NCBI RefSeq assembly: GCF_964340395.1
Contig: NC_135566.1
Coordinates: forward strand, 10,726,501-10,790,500
Direction: 5' to 3'
Length of the DNA: 64,000 nucleotides
Origin: Glandiceps talaboti
Lineage: Eukaryota > Hemichordata > Enteropneusta > Spengelidae
Shown: in pieces, positions 25,246-38,730 of the stretch
Numbering within the stretch: the stretch's first letter is position 1
How the letters are laid out: every line of letters starts with the position of its first letter
Made by a program: the position numbers and the translations under genes
The notes under the pieces: model-generated
Database searches by the model: none
Seen by the model: the letters and a program-made list of their open reading frames with translations, nothing else
What the model was told of the DNA's origin: nothing

Positions 25246-25753
25246 GCACTAGGAACCATAGCCTGTATATGGGGGGCTGAAAGCACTGGGAACCATAGTC
25301 TGTATGGGGGGGGGGGGGGGGGGGGCTGAAAGTACTAGGAACCATAGCCTGTATGGGGGGGACTGAAAGCACTAGGAACCATAGCCTGCATGGGGGCTGA
25401 AAATACTAGGAACCACAGCCTGTATGGGGGGGGGGGGGGGGGGGGGGAGCTGAAAACACTAGGAACCATAGCCTGTATGGGGGGAGGGCTGAAAGCATGA
25501 GGAACCATAGCCTGTATGGGGGGGGGGGGGGGGGGGGCTGAAAGTACTAGGAACCATAGCCTGTAGGGAGGGGACTGAAGGCACTAGGAACCATAGCCTG
25601 TATGGGGGGGGGGGGGGGGCTGAAAGCACTAGGAACCATAGCCTGTATGGGGGGGGGGGGACTGAAGGCACTAGGAACCATAGCCTCTATGGGGGGGGGG
25701 GGGGGGCTGAAAGCATGCACTAAGCAACATAGCCTCGGGGGGGGGGGGGGGGC
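25246..25753. repeat. G-tract minisatellite, unit ~40-65 bp
   Basis: About a dozen units of CTGAAAGCACTAGGAACCAT followed by AGCCTGTAT and a homopolymeric G run. The G runs vary from 4-5 to about 24. Minus-strand open frames here (Pro/Tyr-rich) simply translate the repeat. The plus strand could form G-quadruplexes in every unit. Confidence 0.95.
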
Positions 25754-26679
25754 AAAATTTATGTGATATGAAATAATGAAATGATTCTGGACTCAAAGTT
25801 TATGAAAATACCTTTATTTCCAGGAGTTGTGTTCTCATTTAAGGGACATTAAGAATTCAAAGATGTAATATATCAGAGATGTAATAGATACTCCAGATCA
25901 TGACAAACTGATACCAGGTGTCAACTTTAACTGTTGATGAACAACCAACAATATACTAACAGTTAATAAAGTTGATACATTATCAATAGAAGGTATACTA
26001 CCCGATAGTTCATATACTGTTGATAGCAAACATTTAAGTACTACCGTGAAAGTAAACTATCGGAAAAACTGAGGTAGACATAAACTGAAACTATTATAAT
26101 TACTGCATGTGGCAGATTACACAAGTGGATGATAGCTGTGTCTTGGTTAAGTGGATATACTAGTAATCTCCCTGTAATCAAGCTGGTGTAAACACTGAAT
26201 GGGGTTGAATGGTCAGCCATTTGAGAAACACTTGCTATTAGAGACACCACCCTACTGTGAGTGTAATGACATCAACATCCATTCATAGCGTGATAGCAAT
26301 ATGTTGCAACAGTAACTTTAGTTTGTGTCTGTGTTAGCTAACAATCAAGTGACTTGCCGTTGTCGTACATACTACACTTTCCAAAAACAATTTAAAAAGA
26401 TGCAGCAATAGGGAAAAATATTACACCTGAACTATATTAAAAAACAAAAAACTCTTGATATTATATAATCAGATTTCTGTTCTCAAAAACCTTGTGTGCC
26501 AGTAGAGCCATGTACCAAAAATACAGTCTGTCATTATGATACATTGCAAGTTTAAATGCATCTCACACATTTCTACAACTAACAAAATAAGTACTTTCTT
26601 ATTACGGATAACCACAATGTTTGGCAAGATACAGTAGCTGTTATTTGAGTGGTTCTTGTTGTGTTTATATGCTACATAG

Positions 26680-29600
26680 CTATGTAGTCTCAGTTCTTTT
26701 CTTCTGACCAGTAAAAGCCTGTAGTGATAAGGAATAGACAGTAAATGTGACAGCATTCACAGGAAACCCTCGTATGCAGTTGATGGAGAGGCCAGTTAAA
26801 AAGACCCTGAAACCACCTGTTCTGTAACTGTCCACACAGCAATGCCAGATATTGCGATACATTTTTGTCTTCACCCCATCGGCTTGATATCTACTTTTGA
26901 TGACATCCATTGGGTTGATAATAATCCATGAAGCACAGCCTGCTAATCCTCCAGCTAGAAGCATGGCTAAAGTGCTTGGACCTTGTTTGCCTTCAGAAGT
27001 TAACTTTTTGCAAAGTACCTCATAAGTCAGAAAATACACAGCAGAGGCTGGGATGTCTCTAAATATCATTATATTGAGACCACGATAGCATCCTGGCAGG
27101 CCCTCTGTTTTCCAGATTGACGATATACAATGAACTGGTCCTCTGTAGTGGGGTAAGACTTTACTAGAACTAGGATTTCCTGTAATTAGATTTTATAAGA
27201 TTGATATGAATAGCTATTATCAAATCTCATGCCACTCTCACAGTCTACTTGCTATGGTCTCAATCATTTAACTTTTTGAAAGGAGTGTATGCCTCATTGA
27301 GGGTGACAAAGACAGTAGTAAGATTAGTTAAAGGGGAACACCACTACAGGAAATAAACGCATTTTTGTAAACTTTGGGTTGTAGAGAGACATTTTATGAG
27401 TTTACATCACTTACATTATGTGGGACTGCCTAAGTACGAAATAAAAATTACTGGCTTTTCATTGTTTAGTGGCAGCCCTTATTAGCGGTTGTGCATTGTG
27501 TCATGGGGCCAGCATCATAATTTGGAATGGTTGGACACTTCATATTCATGAGAACGGAACAAACGCCGAATCAAGTCATGTGTGATAATTATGTAAATGC
27601 ACTTGGCAAAACAACACATGACAACTCATGAATATTCAACATGAGGTGTTCCATACTCATGAATATGCAGTGTTCAACCATTCCAAGAAATACTTATACA
27701 GCTCGATCACCAAAGCTTTCACCCGGTATCAACCATGGCTTGTCAGTGTTTTCTAAAGTTATGACACATGTGTGACTTCAGACAATTATCCCACAATCTC
27801 AGAAGTTGGTAACATCCCCATACGGTTCATTGAGGGTTGTAAGTTTGTGTATGAATTGCTTCCTTAACCCTCTCCTTAACCAGTCATGTGCATGATCCAG
27901 GATTGTCCGGATCAAATTAATGTCCTAGACGGTCCTTAATATGGTGTCTTGATTTTTTTTTTAATTTATTTGATATGTCTACAGGATTACTCCATTTACA
28001 CAGACACTCAGAAATTGGAAAAGACTAAAATGCATTCAATTTTTACAAAACTAATATAAAAAAGACCTCCGAATATGTACAGTTTGGCCTAGCAAAAGCT
28101 TTGGTGAGGTACAAGTATTTCTTGGTGCAAAATGAAGATAAATTTATAAACACAGACTGAATGTTTGTGCACAGATGAGCTGTCATTATTCAACTGTGTG
28201 TAGTGTTTCAAAAGTTTAAATATCTACGTTGACATCTTAATTTGTATTATTTTTGATGAAGTAAAAAGTCTTTTTTGATACTTAAATTTAAAATCTACAG
28301 TTTTAAAAGAACGAGTTCAAAGAAAGAAATTGATGTTAAAGGAAACAGCTGTTTTGAAAATACATTATCTGGCATTACTTTATTTCTTACCCTTGCCATG
28401 TGTTTGCATCTGTAGACGAATTTTCACCAATTCAACTGGACAGGCGACACTAAGTTGTGCAAAACCACCGACACAACCAGCAATTACTATATCCATGTTT
28501 CCTGGCACACAGTCAGTGGTGCCATATTTCCATAGCGACAGATGCTTCAAAGCATACCCATAAGCACCAAAAGTAATAGCATTTTGAAGAGGAATAGTTG
28601 CCAATGGAAACCCCATACCCTTATAGAAACCAAGTATCTATAAATGTAAACCAAAAAAGGGATATATTCATATTTTTTCAGAGAGAAAATATTTGAGGAA
28701 AAAAACTTCAAATTTTATATGTACTGGTATATCTCATTGTAATCCATCTTACTACATTGTAAACTATTGAAAATGAAATAGTTTTTGTGTACTATACATG
28801 TATGAACATACAAGCCACAAATATTTACTGTTCAAAAAAAGTTGACTGTTACATACATTTCTCAAGTCTTAAGCCTGGTATGTGAAGCCCATAGAAATGC
28901 ATATATATAACCAACTCAATGTGCTTTAGTGGTTAGAGCTCAGGATTATCAGTCACAATGGGTTCTGATACCACTGGCAATGCGATTTTTGTGTGACGAA
29001 CCCAAATACAGGGAGAGTGTTCTATAGACTTGATGGGTAGGCTGTATTACTAAGCTGTGCCTAAAATGCACAAGGTGAGTGTGTATTACTAAGCTGTGCC
29101 TAACATGCACAAGGCGAGTGCAAATTTTGAGGGACTCCTGGAGTAATGACTTGAACGGTGTTGAGGATGATTATTCACAAAGAGCCCACAGGTGCTAGGT
29201 TGCAGGGTCTGGGACTGACTGGGAAAGTCTTGACAGATCCATGCCACGTAATATGGAGTGTATAACATAGCGCTAGTCCCAAACCCAAATGAATTTCTGT
29301 AGAATTGTTTGGATCTATTATAATGTGTGTATTTGTCTGCATGAAAAAAATTGCTGGGCGCAATTCCCAGCACACGAAAACTAAAAGGAAACAAATAAAC
29401 AAAAAAAACCCAAAACAATACATACATAGGTCACTCCAAAAAGTTTCTAGATATTTTGTACACATCACTGACCACGCTGTCTACACATCAATAAATCATT
29501 CTAGAGTAGAGAACTCACAAACAATCATTAAAGATGAAAACCTCATGGTTCTATATACTCACTGATTCATGTCCTATAAGCTTCCTGGTACAATCTATGA

Positions 29601-31657
29601 TGCCTCCATAATTTGTTCCAGAAATACTCTGCGCTTGGAGTCTAACCTACAATGTTACACATAATGATTTGACAATTAACCTGTGTATAAAAGCTGATGA
29701 TCAAGTTGAGTTTGTTGCAGAAGCTACACTCAGTCCAACTACAATGGTGATCCACCTCAGAGACATGGACTTGAGAAAATGTAAAATTGGGTTTTGTAAA
29801 AGAAATGACACGTCCAGTTGTCTACGTTAAACTTTATTACCAATGTTTCGACCTCACACAGGAGGTCTTCCTCAGGGCCTAAAAACAATAACTAAAAACT
29901 AAAAAAATTTAAAATGAATGCCTTCCGTAAGGGCAAAGTTTTGAGATTGTCGTTCCTACAGACAATTGTTGGAATACAACAGAACATATGCAATAAGTTA
30001 TTTTTTCTCATTGATTGTTATTTGCCCATTGCTGTTAGTGATCTCCTTGCCAACCACAACATGTAATGTGAAGCTTTATAGAACGTTGTAGCATAGCACT
30101 CACCGTAGAAAGAGTTTTAAAGGCCCCCCCCCCAAAAAAAAAAAAAGAAAAGAAAATTGTTTCTGGTCAGTGCCCATCACTTAAAGTAACCCCCTTCCCA
30201 CGTTAATTTTTTTTCATGTTTGTCCAGCCAATTCAGTCTGCAGATGAAATCGAAAACACAAAAGTAACTCTCCCTACATTAATTGCCACCAGTGAAGACA
30301 ACTGCAAAACTAATCATGAACTAGCCTATGACATATGCCCCACATACACACTTGCTGTAAAGTACTAAATAAAAAGAACAGTAACAGCAATGATAAGTAG
30401 ATTGATTAACATTTGTTGAGAATGTAAAAAAAATAATTGCATCGTCGCACCACTTTAGACAACATTTCCTGATGAGAAAATATTTTTTCCTTTTTAGTGG
30501 CCTGCCAAAGTATGCTAATAACTTATTAAAACTAAAAGCTACATCAATAATATTTTCAGGACAAGTACAAATACCCCTGAGTAACCCACACTGGAACTCA
30601 CTTGGCACGAATGATGGGGTTCTGTTATTATTAAAAAGCAACGGCAATTTTCTGTAAAAATGACTCTCTGCGATCACATGCTTTCGCGCATGTTCTACAA
30701 ACAATAGCGCCTAATTTGCATATCATTTGCATAACGTATACAATAATGTTTTCAGTATTATTCCAAAGTGCAAATACCACTTGTATGTGCATGTGCAAGT
30801 AATCTCTGGTACATATGTAATAATAATGTACATGTCAATTATTACCTCTGAAGTGAAAATATGATTTCTCACCTTTATTGTATCAAAGGGATGTCCAACA
30901 AATAATCCTGCACCACCTAAAAACACAGAGAGACAGTTTTTGATCAATCTTCTGAAAACATTTCAGAAAAAATCAAAGATATTAAGTGAAACTATTTTGA
31001 TCATTTCCCTTATCATACTTTCACTAATATTGGGAATTGAAGACCTCTGGGAAATAATCTAATTTATTTCAAAAATTTCAACCATATGGATCACACATGC
31101 AAAAAAAAGAGTAAAAATCACGGGGAAATACAAATTGGAACACTTAAAATATTATTTTTGCTTCCACAAAATATCAATAATGATCAAAGTGATGAGTACA
31201 AAATATTCATTCTTATATTTTCGAGTCTTTGTAATTATTAAATATCTAAAAATATTATGAAAAAAAAATAATTTTCATGAATTCCTGATTCTCTATAAGG
31301 TACATGCTGCATGAGTTCCGTCGAGGTCACTCGATGTCATTCATTGTTGTATCTCCTACTTAGTTTGGATGATAAGTCAACAATTGCATAATCTAGAGTG
31401 GCGTCGCGTTAGTGGTCTGAGGTCGTGTTGAATTTTTTGGCTCTCGTCTTACCGTGTACGATTACTACAATTATCATGTCCGTGGAAGTGATCGTAGTAA
31501 TCTAACGCTTACGTATTGGAACTAAGTAGTGTAGACAGCTAGGGGGTGACAAATACGATAAAATACAATGACATGTGATTGACCACCACGAAGCACTAAG
31601 TAAATACTATTATTCGTTACCTCCCAGAAATCCTGCGACGAAATCAGCCCACACCAT
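26680..31657 (-). CDS. SLC25 mitochondrial carrier, tandem copy 1 (SLC25A45/A48-like)
   Basis: Six-helix solute carrier of the inner mitochondrial membrane. Exons: 31657-31621, 30916-30873, 29646-29563, 28637-28391, 27179-26680; the join is 912 nt, 303 residues. The three SLC25 signature motifs are HPFDTIKVRLQ (repeat 1), CPVELVKIRLQ (repeat 2) and NPMDVIKSRYQ (repeat 3). Other family marks are GFYKGMGFP, YRGPVHC, LLAGGLAG and CIRGFPVNAVTF. The repeat-3 QADG and RGFPVNAV tracts put it in the SLC25A45/A47/A48 branch as I know it. Human members of that branch have been linked to choline and methylated amino acid transport, but the substrate here cannot be read from sequence. Intron phases (1,0,0,1) are identical to copies 2 and 3, though copy 1 is clearly the most diverged and has a longer C-terminus (QKKRTETT). 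Confidence 0.92.
27524..27682. repeat. Inverted repeat in intron 4 of SLC25 copy 1
   Basis: Left AATGGTTGGACACTTCATAT and right ATGCAGTGTTCAACCATT are reverse complements, with ATTCATGAG continuing the match, giving arms of about 35 bp around a ~90-bp spacer. It may be the core of a foldback element. Confidence 0.6.
28895..29000 (+). repeat. Possible tRNA-like SINE fragment
   Basis: TTTAGTGGTTAGAGCTCAGG resembles a tRNA A box and, about 25 bp on, GGGTTCTGATACC resembles a B box. This hints at a degenerate tRNA-derived SINE in intron 3 of SLC25 copy 1. There is no second copy in the window, so the call is weak. Confidence 0.3.
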
Positions 31658-33952
31658 GCTGCATGTATTCTCTATTCTTCGGTTCACTTTTCACTGCTTT
31701 AAACGCACATGCTGTCTATACACTAGTACTACACCAGTAGAATGTTGTTATCAGCAAATGTCGTATTGACATGACTTATCACGATCGCAATGCACATGTT
31801 CTACTTTATCACGATCTTGTATGTACTGTATTCTAGCGTACTCTGCACTCGGTCGTGGTACCAAAGTAAGGGTCTGGTGGTAAATAGTCTATTCACACCA
31901 TCATCACGAATCAGGTACCTTGACAAATGTAAATTTGCACAAATCAGGCAGCAGGGCAGGGCATAGAAAATGAATGGATGAAATCCAACCCAGACGTAGA
32001 GGGCGCCAAATTTTCCCCAAATTAATACATTGTTTCACCACAGACACATGAGACAGTCGGGGATATTCGAGTACAATTATGCAGTACCAGTACACGTGTA
32101 CATACAAAACAACCAAAGTTTTAGCCATATGCGAAGCTCCGAGGACTGTGAGAATGCCTACCATTAGGCCTATTTGATCAAAGTTTATTGTCTATAAACA
32201 AACATTTTTTGTCCATGGCCTTATAATGTATTCGCCCCTTCTTTCTTTCTGTATGAGCATACAACTATTCTGGTCACCTTACAAATTAAATGGTACTTTA
32301 TTTCACAAATTCCAATCTACAACACATTGACCAAATACATAGCATGTCCTTAATCCGTTGCAGAAAATCGTTTTCATTTTTGGAACATCCAATTTGTGAA
32401 CTTGATTTCACATAAGATGACAACTAGTCTGATGCAATGCGTCGACCATTGATTATTTGATAATGTGTACATTGCTGGTATCGTCCCTTCAGATTGGTTG
32501 ACATAAAACTATATACATCAAGAGACGACCTACCTAAAGTTAATGTTTATCTTATCTCAAAGATGGTAAAGAATATAAAACCATGTATTAAAGACACCCC
32601 TATTTAAAAAATAAAAATGGTTTTGATATCCCTATAGTAGTACACACACTCTGTACGAAGTATATGCCTTAGGAAGGGTTTACAGCCCAATTCATGTTAC
32701 CGTTCACCGCCTCTATTATATGATACACTCGCACAGAAACCAGCAGTATATGTTATACTTTAGGATAGCAAGATTGTGTCACATTTCTATCATTTCCATT
32801 ACCACCAGAATGAAGCCATCACACAACTTATAGGACTCGGACAATTCAACAACAATGAACGTTCATTACTAGAAAACCTTAAACATGCACTTCTTTTTGA
32901 TGCACTTTTTAATTCGTAATGCAAACTGTACAATTGAAAAGTATGTATTTGAACAGTGAGTTATTGCTGTTACTCCCCAAAACACATTCGTTCTGCAGTT
33001 GCTATGGTTATTATTGAGATTATTTGTTTTCTTCATTGTTTAAAAATTTGTACAATGTTCAGTGTAACTGATTGTACGATGCAGGTGATCTCTATTGGCA
33101 AGTCCGTTGGATTACATAGTTACATTTTTGTATTTGTGAGCTTTGATTTCTCTCCCGTGATTGTCATCTGTTTTTTCGGCAAATGAATCAGCACCTTAGG
33201 ACGCTTAATATTCTAATTAGAAGTTATAAGGCGAGACACGTCTGAATTGAAGCTCTTCTAGATCTTGACTGGGACCAGTCCTTTGGTGATTCTTTTGTCT
33301 CATAATCTTCAAACATTTTGAATTTGTTATTCATTTTACATTTAAAATTTCGGGAAGGTAAATATGGTCAACTGTTTTCCATTTTCCACAGTTACTAGTA
33401 GCCTCCAAAGGCACTGATATCAGTCACCAACGCTCAGATATTATCGACCTGAAATGTGGTTACTAAACAGCGAACTAATAGAGAATGATAGACTGGTGCA
33501 CATATCAGCAGACGAGAGGGTAGTAAGATTAAGTTGTATGTATCGTAAAATTATGAACATATTTATGTTAAAATACACCCCATTTTATTTCAATACTAGG
33601 ACTCAGCCTATCAATCTGATATATAGATAATTACATAATAATGAAACTTAACAAAACATGTGAAAAGGTTCTAACTTGATAATACTAAACTTCAAGGACT
33701 ACAAAAAGGTTACAATCTAAAGAAAATAATAACTTACTAACTCTGGTAATGTTTAACGTTTTTTGAAGGTTTTTCATAACTGTAGAGAGAGGTGTCAGAC
33801 TAAGCTCACGCTCTGGTCTTGTAATGACAAAAACTATATCTATAGACTGTGGATGTTGATCGTGTCTCTAGTTTATGTTCCAACTTGACGAGTACATTAT
33901 TATCCAAATAAGACTGTGATGAAAATATAATGCTTACAAAATATACCAAAGT
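31658..33952. other. Spacer between SLC25 copies 1 and 2, no gene seen
   Basis: Contains the promoter of copy 1 near 31660-31900. No exon is recognisable; short open frames lack splice support and family resemblance. Confidence 0.4.
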
Positions 33953-33953
33953 A

Positions 33954-33990
33954 AGTGTGTGTGTGTGTGTGTGTGTGTTTGTGTGTGTGT

Positions 33991-34069
<79 letters not shown>

Positions 34070-34078
34070 TATATATAT
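33954..34078. repeat. (GT)n(AT)n compound microsatellite
   Basis: GT units to about 33991, then an AT run. Open frames through it are low-complexity artefacts. Confidence 0.95.
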
Positions 34079-34673
34079 AAACTCAGTACAAGTAAAATGT
34101 ATATACATTATAAACATAAATTTTACACTTACGTATACCAGTAGTCCTACAATTTAAGTCGTCTGCTGATCACAGAGAAAGCGAGAAACACTGAGTAACG
34201 ACTTAAAACATCCTTATACCTTGGATTAAGTGTAGACTATGTTGAAAGTGTTTGATTTTTTAAAAAGCACTTTGTGTATAAAGTGACAGTGTGACTGTCT
34301 ATAAAAGTAATACTTTAATACAAATGACATTGTGGTTACAGCTGCAATCATCTTGTTCCTTGTTCTTTGCTTTTCTATCTTCTCTGAGAATTGTAATACT
34401 TGTAATTGGGTGTTTACGTAACCCATAGATACTATTTCTAACCTTGTTTTCAGAAAAAAATAATTATTCGGGCAAACTGAAAACACACGATCTGGTTTAC
34501 AGCTGAGAATGTGAAGAGAACGTACAAACGATTTGTTTGCATTACCGATGGACAACTAATATTGAGCGAAGTCAAATAAAGTTACTTAGTGTGAATTAAT
34601 TGTATATATCTGCTCTCCCAAAATAAACCATGATAGTAATAGCGTCTGAACATACTTTCTACTTAGATCTTCC

Positions 34674-37600
34674 CTACTGTCTTTCAGCACCAAGCACTCT
34701 AAGGGTGAGCGTATATCCACCCAAAACAACTGCATTAACTGGAAATCCTCGCAAACAGTTGATTGCGACACCTGTGAAAAAAACTCGGATTCCACCAGTC
34801 CTATAACTGTCTGCAAAACAATGCCATATATTGTGGTATTTTTTATGTTTCACTCCGTCGGCTTGGTATCTATTTTTCATTACATCCAGTGGGTTAACGA
34901 GAATCCATGATATACAACCAGCAGTGCCTCCAGCTAAAAGTAGTGCCCATGTACTTGGGCGTTGTTGGCCTTCAAATGTCAATTGTTTGCATAATATATC
35001 GTAACCAAGGAAATATATAGCAAAAGATGGCGCATCACGCATCATGTGTGGTGTTAAACCCCTGTAACAACCTCGGATTCCTTCGGTTTTGAAGATATTT
35101 GAAATGCAGTGAATAGGGCCTTTGTATGTTGGGGAGCCTTGACCAACCATACTGTCACCTGGATCATAAAGAAAAGTGTATCAATATTGGGATCATTTGA
35201 AAGGAGTATTTTCTTTCATAGTCTGATATCACACACTATGCATAAATGCTGACATGTTGTCCTGTTAACGTAATAGACACTGTCATTCTTCCATTTAGAT
35301 GTGAGCATAAAATGAAGCTACAATATATATTATACAGTATAGTAACCCATCATCAGTCTTTTTCAAATGACATCTGAATGAATCAGGTACGTAGACGATA
35401 CATTATATTTGTGACATGACATGACATGAAAGAAATTATTTGATCTCGTATAACAAACTCGGTCTTAATGACAAGGTGGAGGGAATTTCGTCAGTTTTAT
35501 AGCTTCATATAGTAGCAAAAAAGGAAAATTGTGTTATTATTAATTTGTGTACAATTGTGCTTTACAGAGAGAAAGACGACGTGCAGGTATACAATAGACG
35601 CCAGGTCGTAGTATACCTGCACGTCGTCTATCTCTGGCTCTCTGCAAAGTACAATTGCCAGGTTGTGGTGCTAAAACTTTGTATCATTATTCTGTAATAA
35701 TATATTTTGTTGACCCGTCCATTGTTGACATTACCTCTTCGATGTGTCTGCATCTGTAATCTGATTTTCACAAGTTCTATTGGACAAGCAATGGTAAGCT
35801 GGACTATACCAGCTATCCAACCGGCGACGAATATATCTGTCTTTCGTGGTGGTTGCTCGGACCCTTCACCTCTCCATGCTGACAACTGGCGAAGCACGTT
35901 GCCATAGGCACCAAAGAGAACAGCACTTTGGAGAGAAACTGATGCAAGCGGAAATCCCATCCCTTTGTAAAATCCAAAAACCTAAAGAAAAGTGTTGGGA
36001 ATCCAAAAGTTGCATGATTTGAAAAAATGGATAAAAATTAACCAATAGCAACGGCAAAAAGTCAAATAATCGTTAACCAAAAACACAGACACTGTAATGT
36101 AAATCATATCCATGCAAAAACATGTCAGTGGCTAATGATAATGCAAGGCTAGTTTTGCAACGCAATGACGACTCATCGTCGTAAACCACACAGCCTCTTT
36201 TACGGCACCGTCCAAGAGTGGTATTTCGCAGTGTAGCGGAATAATTATCAGCTTTGGTGTGCAAGAATGTGACGACTACACGACAAAGTGTTCTCTATCA
36301 CCTTTTCACCTAATTTTAGGTAAAATGTAATACCTACATCTACACCATGTATACCTACACTTTCTTGTCTGGTTATCTTCATTGCACAGTCCAGAATACC
36401 ATTATATTTTACAGCACCAACACTTTGTGTTTGTAGTCTTGTCTATAAAAAAAGATAAAATATATGGTGACACTGTCATGTTATCACCACTGGTTAAACT
36501 GAAATTCTTCACTGTTATCTCAATAATTATGCAAGTTTTAAATAAAAATCAATCACGTTTTCACTTCTATATTGTATAACACTGATCATCCTCGCAAATT
36601 AGACCAATATGTACGATATTTAGATTAGAAATACTGAGAGACCTTGTTTCCATATCGGTGTCTTGTGTCATGAAAACATTCATCCGTTGGAACATCCCCA
36701 CTCCGAATTATTAGATAAATTATCTCAGCATTCCACTTTGCGAAGCTTATATCTTTAACAAAATCATGTGGACTGCCGCTTTTCTGTTTTACTCCCCCCC
36801 CCCCAAAAAAAAAAAAAAAAAAAATTAAAAAAAATTGATGTACATATACGGCGTATACCTTGATAATATCCAGTGGGTAGCCAACTATGACGCCTCCACT
36901 TCCTGTCATCATAGAAGAAAGAGAAAAATATGAGTGAAGTAGATTTCATTATTTTTTAATAGAACAAGTCTTCGTAGAAGACACAGCTGAATTGTGTCAT
37001 GATTTAAATTCGTGGCATCATTTAAAAAAAGTAATAGTGGTAGGCAGAAAGTGGTTGGATTTTGATGATTTACCCTGAAGGACAACGTCGATATCAAAGG
37101 GCAGTGCCTTCGGCCCTCGATATCAGTATGCGATTACAGTAGTATTGCGCCGGATCGGAGCGCCGCAACGACTTAAGTTTAGATAAAACGTAGGAAAAAA
37201 GGCGCGAGTGACTGTCGACAGTCTATGGTACATAATAAAGGTAGATTCTTACATTTCCTGAATTCATAACTATATTAACTCCTCCAAATATTAAAATAAT
37301 GACGATTCAGTAAAAGTGAAAGTGTATGCATGTCAAAACATTATTTTGTACTCTATAGTGCCTAACTCTGATGTCATAATATATGCAAAGTTAGATTACG
37401 TCATCTCACAAAGTCTTCGCATCATACGTTATAAACAAATGTATAATCAATCTGCTAATCAATAATACAATGCCAGTGACCCAAATGCATACTGTGCCGC
37501 AATGGTGTCAACCTGAACCACCAGGTCATACCATGCTGTGAACATGCATTCCAGCTAAGATAGAGACTAGAGTATACTTCATTAGTATTAAACTCCGCAA

Positions 37601-38023
37601 CGTTCTTCATGAGGCACATAACTTGAGGAATTTGCGGACGGGGAGTTTAATGACTATAAACTATTAAGTGACACAAAATGAAAACACCAGTGCTCTTCAA
37701 CAACGCCACCTTCACGCACGCATAGGGACGAGTAGTATTTCTTCACATCTTAGATTGGTTGTTATCCTCGGCTACAGGCTAAATATACTAGTGCGTTTTG
37801 ACTCGAGTATATTTCCCCAACCTCTATCATGGCCGCATATATTGATACATTTGTAGTAGCAGGATTCGTGTGATATTTTCAGTTGTAAGTAAAACAACAA
37901 TCTAAGCAATAACATGTGCCCCTGTGCCTTCACGCCCATTATACGCCATCGTATCGAGCCGGCGAACACTTTGCACCTACCTCCTACAAGTCCAGCTGCG
38001 AAATCGGAAAACACAACAACCAT
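34674..38023 (-). CDS. SLC25 mitochondrial carrier, tandem copy 2 (SLC25A45/A48-like)
   Basis: Inner-membrane carrier with exons 38023-37981, 36902-36859, 36442-36359, 35981-35735 and 35158-34674; the join is 903 nt, 300 residues. Signatures are YPLDIIKTRLQ, CPIELVKIRLQ and NPLDVMKNRYQ. Other motifs are GFYKGMGFP, YKGPIHC, CYRGLTPHMMRDAP, LLAGGTAG and RGFPVNAVVLGGY. The exon 3 donor could be AGT|GTAGGT or TAG|GTATAC. Only the first keeps frame with exon 4 (ESVFGFYKGM), and copy 3 supports the same choice. Exons 3 and 4 are almost identical in DNA to copy 3 while exons 1 and 5 differ more. Copy 2 differs from copy 3 in repeat 3 (NPLDVMKNR against TPLDVIKTR), which could affect gating or substrate contact. 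Substrate unknown. Confidence 0.92.
35547..35655. repeat. Hairpin in intron 4 of SLC25 copy 2
   Basis: Arms of about 42 bp, inner part GACGACGTGCAGGTATAC and its complement GTATACCTGCACGTCGTC, with outer arms matching CTTTACAGAGAGA / TCTCTGGCTCTCTGCAAAG less exactly. The loop is about 18 bp. Confidence 0.85.
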
Positions 38024-38167
38024 GATTCCTCTGTACAGTACTAGTGATACATATGTATATATATATTTAGGTTGATAATGATATGCCAGTACAGCACACT
38101 ATCTCTTCACTACTCATTTGCGATGAAACGTACAGTTCATGTTCATGCTTTGTTACATGTAATAACG

Positions 38168-38492
38168 TAAGGGGAGAACCATTTGATTTCGGGGGGGGGG
38201 GGGGGGTGGATGTGGGTATGGCAGCAATTTTTTCCCCCATCATTGTGACAGCAATTCTTTCTACTGTCAGTCCTGCATCAAATTATTTTTTCCATATCCA
38301 GAAGCAATGCAATTTTATTCTCGGTTACCTATTTTGTAGAACATCGCAACAATTTTTTTACTTCTGTCTGTTGGAACAATTTTTCCTCTCAAGCCATTAA
38401 GTGGTTAATTTTTTTTTCTCCTTCGCCTACCGACAATTTTTCCCAAAAAATCCTCCACCCCCACCCCCGAAATCAAATGGTTCTCCCCTAAT
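38168..38492. mobile_element. MITE with G-tract inverted termini
   Basis: The left end AGGGGAGAACCATTTGATTT continues into CGGGGGGG. The right end is its reverse complement, CCCCCGAAATCAAATGGTTC then TCCCCT. The inverted repeats are about 30-35 bp and the interior is non-coding, so the open frame across the element is rejected. It lies about 150 bp upstream of SLC25 copy 2. Confidence 0.8.
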
Positions 38493-38730
38493 GCCTGGAT
38501 GAACGAGGCACGTGACATAAAGCGATATAACGAGCTTGTATCGGCGCGTCATCTCAGGCGGCGTGACCCTCGAACAAGCTAAGGTGGCGATCTGATTGAA
38601 ATTCAATATTTAAACTATTCCCTCACTTTGCATTTGCTTTGCATGCTTCCTAAAGCTTATGTAATACATCTCTCCTAATATACATCTATGGTTCTACAGC
38701 TGTTACATGTCTAATGGAACATTCATGGCT

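Noticed and set aside
28895-29000. Functional tRNA gene
   Set aside because: A- and B-box-like words are present but the acceptor and anticodon stems do not pair; kept only as a weak SINE hint.
38083-38400. 105-residue plus-strand open frame
   Set aside because: Mostly inside the MITE with G-tract termini; no family resemblance.
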